Of a stretch of DNA of 64,000 nt, positions 43,741-55,600 are shown one piece after another. The position numbers were made by a program, and so were the translations under genes. Source of the stretch: Rattus norvegicus. Taxonomy: Eukaryota > Chordata > Mammalia > Rodentia > Muridae. Within the stretch, counting starts at the first letter, position 1. The number at the start of each line of letters is the position of its first letter. The DNA is taken from positions 34,616,939-34,680,938 of the forward strand of contig NC_086034.1 in NCBI RefSeq assembly GCF_036323735.1. The letters are read 5' to 3'. The notes under the pieces are model-generated. The model was not told where the DNA came from. It ran no database searches and saw nothing but the letters and a program-made list of their open reading frames with translations.

Positions 43741-44455
43741 GTGGCTTTAACCTCCCAAACACTATTGTGGCACCCAATAAAATACAACAATTCATTTACT
43801 TGTTTTTACTATTATTTTAATGCTTTATTTCCCTGTTTATAACATCAATGAGTCAACACAATATGAGAGAACAGGACAGTTAACCTTCTCATGCACTGCT
43901 TTAATTATGCCACTTTAGAGCTATTTTCCCTTCCTGGAAACAGGACATCAAATCCCTTAGCTTTGTGTCACTTTTATGATAAGTAACTTAATTAGTTAAT
44001 GTGTTGTCTCTGGACCTGAGAAGCTAAGAATTAAAAGTTCTTTTGTCACTCATCATTTTTATGAGCGTGTGAGATCCTAAAGGGAAAAGATTTTTCTACT
44101 TATTCCTTCTCTAGAGCCTCCTGTGGCGTTTATCTAGGAGTTGTCACTCAGCAAGGACTTCTTAAAAGCAGATAATTAGCGAACATTCTATCAACACTAT
44201 CACATGCTTTGAGGCCCATGATGGAAAAACAGTTTTACAGCATAAGAAGATTTGAAGTTATTGTCAAATGTGTGTTATCACATTTGATTTTCAAAGACAG
44301 GTTATTTTGCCCAAGTTAAAATGTAAGTCAATAACATTTCACTGTAATAAAACATATGGGTCTTCCTATGTTTCCCAGGCTAAGCAAGAACTCTAGGTTC
44401 AAATGATCATCTAGTCTACCCTCTGGAGTCAATATGACTTCTGTAAAAAAATTTT
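43741..44455. other. No confident feature
   Basis: A weak B1-like antisense patch may lie at 44355-44430 (CTATGTTTCCCAGGCTAAGC). The rest is unassigned. Confidence 0.35.
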
Positions 44456-44473
44456 GTGTGTGTATGAGAGTGT

Positions 44474-44523
<50 letters not shown>
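44456..44523. repeat. (GT)n microsatellite
   Basis: Interrupted then pure GT repeat. It lies at the A-tail side of the inverted B1 that follows. Confidence 0.95.
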
Positions 44524-44524
<1 letters not shown>

Positions 44525-44612
44525 GTTTGTTGCTTTGAGACAGGATCTCACTATAGCCCAAGCTATTCTTGAACTTGCCACCCTCCTACTTTTGCTTCCT
44601 GAGTGTTAGGAT
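44524..44612 (-). mobile_element. B1 SINE remnant
   Basis: TTTGAGACAGGATCTCACTA, then TTGAACTTGCCACCCTCCTA and GCTTCCTGAGTGTTAGG read as an old inverted B1. Confidence 0.7.
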
Positions 44613-45537
44613 TTTTTTGAGTTCATTCTCAGCTCAAAAGAATTTTTATGAGTGATTTGTGAAAGAAGTTTTCATATATGTATATTCAGCTTTGCATCTG
44701 TTAATGAGCTGTAGAAAACTTGTTTGGAAAAAGATTCACTAATAATTTGCAGATTTTAGTGTGGGCGTGTTTGTGAACAGTGGTGTATAAACTCTGTCTT
44801 GGTTAACCTTCACTGTTGTGTAATTGTAATGCTTCCAGTCAGATGGCTGAATCCTGGGATTAGGATAGGAGAGTAAACACTCAATTTGTAGTATCTTCTG
44901 TAAACCAGAGATGCCCTGGTTTCAGGGAACTGGGTGCATGATGGGTATTTGCTTGGTCACTGAACTCAGTTTCCGTTTGTCTCTTATTTGCACAATGATT
45001 TTCTTCTTTAGCAAGGCACTAAACTTTGCTCTACTTGCAAAATTGACTAATCATATCTGCTTCATAGACTATTGACTCAAAGAGAGGCAATGAAAAATCT
45101 TGAAAACAAGAATCGATAGTACCATGCACTACATGTGAATGTATTGTTCTCTATGTGTACACTCATTCTTATTACAATTTTGTTTCACATAAGCAAATGC
45201 AGAATAACTTCCATGAAAAAGCAAGAGACAAAGAATAACCACCAGTCTCTTACAGACTTAGGCTCTTTTCCTGTGTGATCAGTGAATTAGGTTTTAAATT
45301 GACATTTATTTTATGTACAATTGCACAATTAGTAATTTCACCTTTCTTAATGAACCAACTTCAGAATGATCTAAAATACTGCTCCACTTAGACTGTATTA
45401 CACATTGCACAGATTTGGTGTCAGATAATTTCAAGATTTTTCCTGTGACTCATTAGCTATGCAGAAATTACCATAGTTTAGAGAAGAGAACTACAGTTTT
45501 CTTAGGTGAGGAAAGACAGTGAGACAAGGAATAATCT
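44613..45537. other. No recognised feature
   Basis: AT-rich unique-looking sequence. Confidence 0.4.
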
Positions 45538-45738
45538 ATTAGTTTAGATTTCCTGTGACCACATACAGAACACAAACAACATTAAGGGAGAAAAGATTTA
45601 TTTTGGTCCACAGTTTTAGAGAATATCAGTTTATTACAACACTCTTTCTTGCTGAGGGAGTGAGCATCCAAAGTCTCTTCTGAGACTCATGATGCTCTCT
45701 TAACTATAACCCCTATAAATAAAAATCAAAAGCAGATC

Positions 45739-46048
45739 ACATCTGTTGGTATAGGAACCTCTTTAGCCTCCAGCAGTGATGTCACCTGGTCACCAGCGCA
45801 TCTGTTGCCATGACAATGGCCATACATTCCCAGCATACATTTGGTTAAGCTCCCACCTTCACCTGGGAGCAGTTCAAAAAAGGCAGACCCTTTCTGCCAT
45901 TTTCTTTTTTCCTCTTCTCTTTCTCTCTCTTCTCCCACTCCTCCCCATCCCCATATCCATTGTCTTAATAAACTTCTTCCACGTGGGGTCCTGTTGGTTT
46001 GGTATGGTATGTCCAAATTCGAGCTGCAATTTCTATCCCAACAACATC
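45739..46048 (+). mobile_element. Solo LTR with perfect 5-bp TSD
   Basis: The LTR is 45744-46043, 300 bp, beginning TGTTGG and ending CCAACA, a perfect 6-bp inverted terminal repeat. ACATC occurs on both sides (45739-45743, 46044-46048). AATAAA at 45967-45972 sets the plus orientation. The perfect duplication makes it one of the younger insertions here. A 5-bp duplication leaves the ERV class open. Confidence 0.9.
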
Positions 46049-46238
46049 CAATATATACATTTCCATTTGAAAAGGGAAGAACTGGAGAATGGTGAGGAAA
46101 TACCGGACCAAATCAAGACTGAAAACTTGCTGAGGAAACTCAAGACTCTACATTTTCACGTCTGATGTCAAAGTGCTCTTCAGATCTCCAACTCCTTTCT
46201 GTTTTATTGACCACAACATATCTCTTTTTCTTGGGTTG

Positions 46239-46625
46239 GTTTTGAGAAGGCTAGGCTGACTCCCTGACAGGCTTCAAATATCTCCATTTCTAAGAACTGG
46301 GCAAGTCCAGGCAAGACCAGGTGTCAGAAGCTGCCATGCCACCCGGCTTGAGGTCAGCAGCAGTTTCCAGCCAGCTTCCACACTCTGGTAATGAAATGTT
46401 CTTAGAGAGAGAGCCAAGATTAAAATAAAGGCCACCTACCCTGAACTCTCCTTATGTGCTTTAAATCAGGCCTATGAACTCACTTGGTTGTTTCTCCACC
46501 TTGGTAATGGGAGACCCCAGCATGCTGGACTTCTGCAGAATAAAACACTCTTTGTGTTTACATACTATTAGACTTTATTAATATTAGGGAATCATTCTTT
46601 GGCGAATCATGGACCCTTACAATTC
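46239..46625 (+). mobile_element. Solo LTR, ERV1-like, with 4-bp TSD
   Basis: The LTR is 46243-46621, 379 bp, opening TGAGAAGG and ending CCCTTACA, with AATAAAACACTCTTTGTG near 46539. Flanks GTTT and ATTC each differ by one transition from GTTC, the sequence at the matching empty site in the related copy near 34973. A 4-bp duplication fits class I ERVs. Confidence 0.8.
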
Positions 46626-46982
46626 CATTCCCTGTTACTAGCTTTCCTCAGCAGGTATCCATTATGACTCTGGCATCTCCAACATCTTGGGCTCTCCAAG
46701 ACAATCTAGGCTTCATCTTCACAGCTTCATGCAATGTTCTTCCTAGACCTTCATTCACGAACAACCCTGACCTCACATATGCCTGACCTCAGCAGCTTTC
46801 CTTAGTTGCAGAGGAAGATTCTATAACTCCTTTCTTGTATCCTAAAGGCAGAACCATGTGACTGCCAAGTCCTGTTGCTTGCTGGGGCTGGAACATAACC
46901 CTCTCATTCAAACCCACTTCTACCAGCTTTCTGTTTTGCACAGTTTCCTTCACTGACTAAACTTAGGTATCCTGGAACTTTC

Positions 46983-47077
46983 TCTGAAGACCAGGCTGGT
47001 CTGGAACTCAAAAATCTGCCTGTCTTTGTTTGCCTCTTGAGTGCTGGGGTTAAAGGTGTGCACAACCACACCCAGCT
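46983..47077 (-). mobile_element. B1 SINE fragment
   Basis: GAAGACCAGGCTGGTCTGGA, then GCTGGGGTTAAAGGTGTGCA and CAACCACACCCAGCTG: an inverted 5' half of a B1 within the minus-strand LTR element. Confidence 0.85.
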
Positions 47078-47657
47078 GTAAACTCTTTTTTAATTCCTTT
47101 CCACACATTGGAAGTCTGACTGGGTGGGATTTTGCTCTGAGGTCACCACTTTCTTTTTTCCACTTAACATCAAGCTTTCCTTTAATCTGTTTACACTTCC
47201 TGGTGCTCGCTTTCTCCTTAAACTCTGCATTTTGTATTTTTCCTTGCTAATCTTGGTTCTTTCTATTACAGGTCTGCATGAGCATGGCCCCTACTAACCA
47301 AGCAACACAGTCAATGCTAGGTTGTCTGGGAATCTTCTCTACCAAAGCTGTTAAGCCACAACTCTTCAGTTGAGCCTCAGGCATATTTTGAACAAAGACA
47401 GAAAGCAGCTACATTTTATTTTACCAAAATAGCACAAGAATTATCTCTATGTTGTCCATTAATATTCTTCTCCACTGAAATCTTTTGAGCCAGACCCTCA
47501 CAGCTCAAGTCACTGGCAGCACCACTGTCTTTCATGCTCCTACTAGAATGGCCCATTAATCTCAGTTTAACGTGTCCATTCACTGTTTAGTTCAAAGTCC
47601 CAAAATGTTCTATATTCCTCCAGACAGAAAACATGTTCAGGACAATCACAATAACAC

Positions 47658-47674
47658 CTCTGTCCCTGGTACCA
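47658..47674 (-). other. Primer-binding-site-like sequence, tRNA-Leu type
   Basis: On the minus strand TGGTACCAGGGACAGAG, 5 nt after the 5' LTR. Same spacer GAAGT as in the plus-strand copies at 1499 and 61177. Confidence 0.6.
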
Positions 47675-47679
47675 ACTTC

Positions 47680-48027
47680 TGTCCTATTTTGGGTTTTATT
47701 GCTATGAAGGGACACTTTGGTCCCAGCAACTCTTATGAAGGAGAATCTTTAATTCGGGATGGTTAAAGGCTCAGAGGTTTAGTCTATTATTATGGTAAGA
47801 AGCATGGCAGAGCACAGGCAGACATGGTGCTAGAGAAGAAGCCTAGACTTCTGTATCTGAATTGGCAGGTGGCAGAATTTAGAGTCAGCAACTGGACCTG
47901 GCTTGAGCTTCTGACACTTCAAAGCCTAATCTAGTGACACACTTCCTCTGACAGGCCACATCTTACTCCAACACTGTCATGCCTTCCTATGGGTCTTATG
48001 GGGGTTATGTTCATTCAAATGACCACA
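47680..48027 (-). repeat. 5' LTR of the minus-strand element
   Basis: 348 bp. On the minus strand it opens TGTGGTCATTTGAATG and ends AATAGGACA. Confidence 0.8.
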
Positions 48028-48275
48028 AAGTGTAGCACAGAATGTTCATGTGGTGCTAGGTCAGGAAGAAAAGTTCTCTAGAACATGGAGCTAGTCTATG
48101 ACCTTTAAAGACTCTCCTCGTGTGATCTTGTACCATGTAGGCCCATTTTCTAAAAGTTTCATATTTTCCCAAACTAGAAACACCAGGCCTAGACCAAGCA
48201 TTCCAAACTGATAATGAGGGGCAAATAAGCTCAAATCATAAAAGTACACTTCTTTCATAGATGGTCAGATGATTT

Positions 48276-48660
48276 TTTTCATACAGTATATTTTAATTTT
48301 ACTAATTGCTCTCTCCATATTTCTTTCAGATTCTTCCCTCCTCCTTACTTCATACTTCCCTCAGCTTCATACTCTTTCTCTCCCTCTAAGAAAATAATAA
48401 AAGACAAGCAACAACAAGCTGGAGAAGAAGAGAATGAAGAGGAGGAGGAGGTGGAGGGAGAAGAAGACCAATAAGACAAACAAAACAAAACAAAACAAAA
48501 TAAAAAATGGACACACATTAAAATCCATGGAATCTGTTTTGTATTGACCAACTACTGGGCAGAGAACTCGCTGGATTGTGGCTGATACGGTCAGGGACAC
48601 TACACTGGAGAAAACAGACTTTTCAAGCAGGTATCAATTGCAATAGCTTCTCGAAGACAG
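48276..48660 (-). mobile_element. Old L1 3' UTR fragment
   Basis: TTTCATACAGTATATTTTAA, C/T-rich sequence, a GAGGAGGAG patch, (CAAAA)n at 48478-48505, then GGAATCTGTTTTGTATTGAC and CAGGTATCAATTGCAATAGC. This order resembles the inverted 3' part of older murine L1 (Lx-type) elements as I recall them. No ORF2 part is present. Confidence 0.6.
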
Positions 48661-49481
48661 TCATTATTAATAAGAAATGTAATGGTTCATGCTGTGTTGT
48701 AAAGTATTTTTCAAAGTCATGAAAGCTGGAAACTATGATATATAAGCAGTGGCCTGGTTTCAGGGAGCTTCGAGAATGATGACCAGGAGAAAGAAGGAAG
48801 GTCTTAAGTCAGAGTAGATTTTGGTCAATGGAAGGTAGAGGAAAGGAATTAAGTGAAGAGAAATTCCTTTCTTTCCAACTGCTATTCACATACAGACAGA
48901 TACTTACATTGACTCTTAGAAACATCTTAGAGATTTAAGCTCCACTGAATGACAAGTGAGTATCACTTCTGTAAGGCTTCCCTATTTCCATGCTTTCTGT
49001 CCCTAGTTGGCAGGGTTCTTCTCCTGTTCTGTCCTCTTCAATTCTCACTCCCAAACGAACCAGAAACTCAATACTTTGACCCAGGTGCTTTCTAGACATT
49101 CTAGAAAAATCTAACAAATATTTCCAGGGATCTGATGTATAATTGATTAGATTCAGTGCCATGAAAACAATGAGGCCCTAGTCCAAGAAAACATTAAGAA
49201 TTCCTTGGTAGTGGAATGACCACTCAAAAGGAATCTCTGGACTTTGTTCGACCTGACATGTCATATGTCCATCAAACTGCCCTTGACTTCTTCTATTCCC
49301 ATCTTGTTCTCAGTCTTCCAATTCTTTATCTTTTCTCTAAAGGTCTCATAGTATCCATTTCTATGAATACTTATAGAAATCTAGCATCATGCATCCATGT
49401 ATCTATGTGTTATAACTATGTGTAGATAGATACTATTTTTAATGGGACCTTAACAACCTGGTCAAAAGTGTTTACTGATGT
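48661..49481. other. No recognised feature
   Basis: Unique-looking sequence. Confidence 0.4.
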
Positions 49482-49620
49482 CTTGGACATGATGGCACCC
49501 ACCTGCAATCCCTGCATGGGAGCTGAGGCTAGAAAATCAGGAGGTCAAGTATAGCCTAAACTATCAAGGCAGTTCCAGGTTACCCAGGGCTGTAGGAGAC
49601 TTCCTCCAAAATAAGTGTAA
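49482..49620 (+). mobile_element. B1 SINE, diverged
   Basis: CTTGGACATGATGGCACCCA, CTGCAATCCCTGCATGGGAG and CAGGAGGTCAAGTATAGCCT, then a B1-like 3' half, in B1 order. Confidence 0.7.
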
Positions 49621-50404
49621 ATGGTAGTTTAGAGATGAAGACATTTTAATGATTAAGCAAGACTATATGTGTTATACACACAATACATACAATCAATAAA
49701 TGATAGTTTTACTTAATTATTTAATATAGCCAAATACAGTTCACTCAAGCATCACTTTTTTTAGAAGAACATATTCATACGATTATTAAATGATAATCAA
49801 ATATATTTGAGTGCACAGACTATTCATGCAATCCTATCTTTGAATTGTCTTTTCAGCCCAGTTATTTAAGAGAATGACAGTGTTCTTCTTTAGCTTCCAT
49901 GGTCTTGAACTTTGTCTTCCTCTCTTGCTGCACCTTCCTCCTAAGATTAGCAGATTAAGAACAAAAATACAGGCTGTCTAGTTGATTTTGAGTTTCAGAA
50001 AAAGAACATTGAATTTTTAGTAGGTATATTTAGATATTTCAAAATACTTAAAATAATGATGATGATGATTAAAATTTAAATGTACTAGGTTCTGTGTATT
50101 TTATATGGAAACCTCATCTCTTCCATCACTTTAGATCAAAGTATTTTTGTTTGTTTGTTTGTCTTTGTTTCTGACAAAGGGTGACATCATATGTTCAAGT
50201 TTGTATTCAAATTCCTGATTCTCTGTCCTCTCAGTCTTTTGAGTGCCAGTGTTACACATGTAGGGACAAAGCCTCGGTCGCACCAAGTTATGTGCAGTCA
50301 TCTGTCTCTGATAAGACAACTCAAATGGCCAAATTCATAGCAAAAAGCAGGAAAAGCAGAATTATTTAATGTGGCCACATTAAAAAAATTCATTTTTCAA
50401 GTAA
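49621..50404. other. No recognised feature
   Basis: AT-rich unique-looking sequence with a short (GAT)n near 50056. Confidence 0.4.
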
Positions 50405-50428
50405 GAGATAGATAGATAGATAGATAGG

Positions 50429-50461
<33 letters not shown>
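50405..50461. repeat. (GATA)n microsatellite
   Basis: About 13 GATA units with one GGTA variant. Confidence 0.95.
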
Positions 50462-50966
50462 CATAAAGTCTTTATGCCCTCCCTTCCATTCCTCTTCAGG
50501 GGAAAGGCGTGTAGCTAAGGCTTAAGTAGAAGTCAAAATTATATATCTGTAAGAAGACCAAGTCAAGGTTTGGTCCTGCTTATTACTGACCAGCCATTGT
50601 CTCTCCTGTAGTGTAGTCAAACAATTTGTAAGCCAGTCTGTAAAAAGTATTCTGTTCTGTCTGACCCAGGCTTTCTTTTCTCCAAGCATAAACTTCTTGC
50701 CCAATTATGGTCTTGAGGTCCTTTATTTCAATAATCTCTTAGCTGAAACGAGGGACACAATTGTCCTTGAGAATATCTCCACCCCTGCCAGGTCTGTTAC
50801 ACTAGGGTTATGGGATACAATCATTGGTTTAGACGACAGGGTTTTTGAATGCAAGGCTATTACATGTTACATCTGTATCCTATACTGTGGTACAGCTAAT
50901 AGTAATAGATTTTAAATAGGATTTGCAGGTTGATGGAAAATGCCTCACTCTAAATCATAAATTACC

Positions 50967-50968
<2 letters not shown>
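50462..50968. other. No recognised feature
   Basis: Short frames without recognised domains. Confidence 0.4.
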
Positions 50969-51054
<86 letters not shown>

Positions 51055-51066
51055 GTGTGTGTGTGT
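50969..51066. repeat. (CT)n-(AT)n-(GT)n compound microsatellite
   Basis: Three dinucleotide blocks in a row. The (AT)n block (51000-51051) is palindromic. Confidence 0.95.
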
Positions 51067-51820
51067 CTTCTCTCTAGGAAATGAACTAAGGATGCCTTAG
51101 AGACAGTTACCCTTTTCTAAGTTACTCTATAATTCTTTAATTTCATCTAGGCAGTGCCTCAAACTTAATATATCTTTCTTTTCCTTTTCTCTTTCATTAA
51201 TTGTCAGTTCTCATAGAGGGGTTTGATAAAGAAGAGTGATATCTCTCAGTGATGACTGCTATGTAAACCTTTGGCAAATGAGGTGAGGGGCTCTGGAAAC
51301 AGCAACCAAGACCTCCCTAGTCCCTGGGACACACAGCTACTGCTGTGAAATAAAAACCAGGTCTCCTTCAGATGTCACTGGCAGCTCATACAGTTCAACC
51401 CAGTTAATTAATGGGACTTCTATTTTTAAATGAATGTATGAATGAAAGACAAAGAACTTATCCAATTCGTTGACTCTGATACAAATGGCCTCCCGTATCC
51501 GTAAATGACAGCCCTGCTTTGGGATACCAGAATGGTATCTATTATTGTCTTCTAGTAAGTGACTGTAGGTCAGTCTGAGCTGACAACTCTAGTTGTCTCA
51601 GATCCTATGTCTGTAATTGCTGTGAGAGCTCATGTCATTGCTGGACTCTTTTCTCTTTCGACATGAAGGTTGTCTGTCTCCAGTTCTAACTTCTGCGATT
51701 TCCCATCTGATCTCACTATTACCAAGTAATTGTCTTGTTTGGAGACACCCCTCCCACTCCCTAGCCAGATTTCTGCTTCTCTCCTTGCCTTCTGTCTGGT
51801 TCTCTCACACAGAGGGCTCT
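51067..51820. other. No recognised feature
   Basis: The 112-aa frame at 51632-51970 extends into the duplicated 58-bp block and has no recognised domain. Confidence 0.4.
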
Positions 51821-51878
51821 TTGAAGTTAGTGGAAGTTCAGCTTAAAGGGACAGACCCTGCTGTGCCCTGTGGATGGG
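51821..51878. repeat. 58-bp direct duplication, left copy
   Basis: TTGAAGTTAGTGGAAGTTCA through CCCTGTGGATGGG recurs at 52628-52685, exactly 807 bp downstream, with three mismatches. Confidence 0.9.
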
Positions 51879-52147
51879 GAAATTGTAAGAGGGCAGCCTC
51901 CAGCTTTTGCTGTGCTTGCAGTCTATCAGGAGAAAACACAATGAGCATTTTTAGGTATGATTTAAACTGAGTTATGGCTTTAACTAATTTGGAGTGGATT
52001 TCTCAATTAGGAAAGTGAGCATTTCTGCCTAGAGAATAGTTCTTTGAATCTAGTAAACCAGGTGCTACTCCTTTGTCATGCCGTTAACCCATGACCAGCA
52101 GAGACTTTTGTCATGTGCACCCAGCTATCTTGAGATTTGTCTTCTGG
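51879..52147. other. No recognised feature
   Basis: Unique-looking spacer between the left 58-bp copy and the B1-derived repeat. Confidence 0.4.
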
Positions 52148-52613
52148 AATCCCAGCACTATGAGGTAAGGCCAGAAGATAGTGAGTTACAGGGTAGCCTG
52201 GGCTTCATAGTGAGTTACAGGGTAGCCTGGGCTTCATAGTGAGTTACAGGGTAGCCTGGGCTTCATAGTGAGTTACAGGGTAGCCTGGGCTTCATAGTGA
52301 GTTACAGGGTAGCCTGGGCTTCATAGTGAGTTACAGGGTAGCCTGGGCTTCATAGTGAGTTACAGGGTAGCCTGGGCTTCATAGTGAGTTACAGGGTAGC
52401 CTGGGCTTCATAGTGAGTTACAAGGTAGCCTGGGCTTCATAGTGAGTTACAGGGTAGCCTGGGCTTCATAGTGAGTTACAAGGTAGCCTGGGCTTCATAG
52501 TGAGTTACAGGGTAGCCTGGGCTTCATAGTGAGTTACAGGGTAGCCTGGGCTTCATAGTGAGTTACAGGGTAGCCTGGGCTTCATAGTGAGTTAAAGGGC
52601 AGCCTGAATCATA
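52148..52613 (+). mobile_element. B1 SINE expanded into a minisatellite
   Basis: The left part (AATCCCAGCACTATGAGGTA, AGGCCAGAAGATA) is the front of a B1 up to its internal duplication. It then passes directly into the 29-bp array. The 3' end breaks off after a degenerate unit. Confidence 0.8.
52181..52613 (+). repeat. 29-bp minisatellite, 14 units plus one degenerate
   Basis: Unit starts GTGAGTTACAGGG and ends CCTGGGCTTCATA, 29 bp. Fourteen units stay in exact phase from 52181 to 52586. Units 9 and 11 share ACAAGG for ACAGGG. A degenerate unit follows (52587-52613). The unit equals the 29-bp internal repeat of B1 SINEs. Confidence 0.97.
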
Positions 52614-52627
52614 CTGTGAGTCAGAGT

Positions 52628-52685
52628 TTGATGTTAGTGGAAGTTCAGGTTAAAGGGACAGACCCTGCTGTGCCCTGTGCATGGG
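52628..52685. repeat. 58-bp direct duplication, right copy
   Basis: TTGATGTTAGTGGAAGTTCA through CCCTGTGCATGGG matches 51821-51878 with three substitutions. Confidence 0.9.
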
Positions 52686-55600
52686 CAACAAATACTGAGA
52701 GCTTTATTGGAACAAGTATGTTTCATACAGGGGAATGATGCACAGAATGTGCACATGATTCTAAAGACTATGCACTGGAAACCTCTATTCTTAACAGTGC
52801 ATTCTCAATGGAGAACGCTGTACACCAGGATGACCTTCAGAATAGAAATTAGTATGTGTCTAGGAAGACCATTGACTAAGCTTGGTTTATGTGCATATAT
52901 GTAAAACACCACTTTAGAAGCCGTTTTATTTGGAGAGCACTCTCATCAAGACTCACTTAGTGAATTAAATGTCTTTCCTTTTGTTTTAAAGCTTCATTTT
53001 TGTGTGTATAATCCCTGGTGTTGATGAAATTATAACAGTTAAGAGGAGACTCATAACTTTCTTTCCTTGAAGATTCAAAACAATTTCCCGAATTTGGAAG
53101 ACCTATACCCTTTCTTAACTAGCCCTTCTTCCGAACACAAGATAATAATTCTTAGATGACGTTTTAATTTCTAGTTTCAGTACAAAGACAGATTGTCAGG
53201 GCAATAAATTACAAGAAACTCAATGCAGCTCTTTTGGTCAATGTTCTACCACTGGCCCACATTAATATTTTATTTCCTTTAATATTTTTACATGATGCAG
53301 GCTTTATTTAAATGAATTTGACGGCTTCTTGGTTGTCTTGACAACTAGAGGGAAAAATTAATGCTCTGCATTTAATCTCAGCTCAAGGCGCTAAATTATT
53401 TTGGAGGTCAAAACCGTCATGCATATCATGCTAGATTATTGAATGTAATAACTATTAGCTAGCTGTATATGGGTTTTAAAAATTATTTACTTCATGCACC
53501 TAAATTTTTAAAGTTCTACTTTAAGTTTTTCCCCCATTATCCTAGGCAGGTGATTGTTTTAACTTAATTATTAGAGGATGTCTGGTGCCTTTCTCATAAT
53601 GATGCCTAAGCAGCTAGTCGTAAAGGGCCACCAGCTCATCCTCTTGCTGGCTCCATTTTCTTACAAAGTTTTGAATGTGTTGGGAGAAGCAGTGACTCTG
53701 TAATAATGGAAGCTATTATCTTATTTAAGATAAAAATCATAGAATGTGTCACATAAAAGAAATACTGATTGCTGCAAGAACATAGTTCCCAGGAGGACTA
53801 GTGAACTGTATTCTCATTCTCTTAAGAATAATTGAAACAGTATTGAAAAAGAGATGGGTATATAAAATGAGTGGATTTTTTTTTATCTTTTTTGAGAGCC
53901 AGTTTAATGGAAAAGATATTAAATGAGATATAAAACACAAAAATGTGCTTATTGTTTACAGTGAAAATAAATCACACATATTAATTTTTGGTATACTCTT
54001 AACCAGTGACTTCTCGGACATAGAATTATGAAATATTTTAAGGGATATGGGGTTGTCATTCTTAATTTCCAAGCATTTCATGAGATGTAAAAACTGTATC
54101 TTGAGACTAGTATCATTTCATTTTTAAATATCCAAAAGAAGTGCAAGCTTGAAGACACCTGTTGTCCACTCTGCCAGCATCTTGCCTCTGTATTTTCTCT
54201 CTTAACTAAAGCAAGTACTTTCTGTGAATGAGGCTTTCAGAGGTTAAGCAGTTTTAACTGCTTTACTTAGAGCAACATCAGTCATGGCCACGGTTCAAAA
54301 AAAGAGAGCTTCGAACAAGAAGGTGATTTTTCTTCCTGGTAACCAATGGCGAGGGGCCAAAAAGACTTCAGTTCTTTCCTGGGCAGGGTAACAGCTCCTC
54401 TGAGGGAGCACTTGACAAGGCTGGTTGTTGGTGTGCAATCCAGACCACACCAAAATGGCTGAAGCAGCACTCTTTAGCCCATCGTTCTTTCTGCCATCCC
54501 TATCTTGCCTATAAATTACTTCATTCATCAAAATGAGAGCTTTTTCGGAGGCTTTAGGTTGGAAGTGACAGGTCTGTCCAGTAAACTGGGACAGCTTCTT
54601 GGTGGCCTATTGTCATGCAGAGGAGCATCCAGGGTGGAGTAAAAATGCTTCAGCCTCTGTGTTGCTCAGCGACAAGCCCAATTCCTAAGCCAGTAAGCAC
54701 ACTCCATAGGACTCAGGCTGATCTGGGGAAAGGTTTGACTTTAGCACTCCCCCACTTCGCCCCAGATGTGTAGCTGTCTAACTTAACATCTCTGCAGGTA
54801 TGCAGCAGTGATCTATAAATGGGAGAAGATGAATGCTCTCCCTTAGAGTCGTCCATTATCTCAATTAAACAATGAGAATAAAGGAACATGGAACAAAATT
54901 ATTGTGCTCAGTCACGCTGAGACAATGGAATGCAAGATGCTTTGACTCCAACCCTGCCAGTCCTTAGAATTTATTGCCACACTTAGTCTGTGATCTTCTT
55001 CTGAGGCTAAGTTTGGGAAGGAAGCATCAAAGGGCCAGGGGAAGCCCCGGGCACCTAAGAAAGAAGTCAAAGAGGATTTACAACCAGGAAGATGGACGTG
55101 GAAGAAGGAGACCCAGCTTATTTTGGAACATCAGAGCCAAGGCTCAGGAAGGGAGGGTTTCCCTAGGAGGACTGAAGGGGCTGCGTGTAGGATGATGTCA
55201 TTATGTAGCAAGGCAGGTCCAGGAGAAGGCATAGTCTATCATTGGATGAGAAGGAAGGGGGGGGGGAGTCTAGGAAGGAGAGAGGAGGAGGAGTGAGAGA
55301 AATCAAGATGGAGACAATGGAGCAGGATGATCCAGATCCAGGTGGACTAGGTCAATGTCATCTTGTCTAGGTGGGCGGTTTAAATCTTTATTCATTGGCA
55401 GTGAATTTATTGTGTGGATGTATTGTGGCTTGAGTATCTAACATATGAACTAATTGCTAAATTACAAGTTTCAGGAACTTTGATTTTACCCACCAAGGGG
55501 ACAGTGTGTGAAAGCGGCAGGCAGAGAAACAGCTGGAGCTGCTGAGGGCGAAAGCTTGAGGGAACCGGTTCCGCCGCCACTGTTTTAATCCTACCACCAC

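Larger units (their letters stand above)
45538..48027 (-). mobile_element. Minus-strand LTR element carrying nested insertions
   Basis: Inverted copy of the family. Its 5' LTR is at 47680-48027 and a PBS-like sequence at 47658-47674 is separated from it by 5 nt. Internal sequence continues down to about 45650, with possible decayed 3' LTR sequence at 45538-45650. Two solo LTRs (45744-46043 and 46243-46621) and an inverted B1 (about 46983-47077) interrupt it. Aligning it with the uninterrupted copy at 34571-35135 shows the empty target sites of both LTRs. No coding capacity remains. Confidence 0.8.

Noticed and set aside
52181..52613. CRISPR-like array of 29-bp repeats
   Set aside because: The units are directly adjacent with no spacers, derive from a B1 SINE, and the DNA is mammalian.
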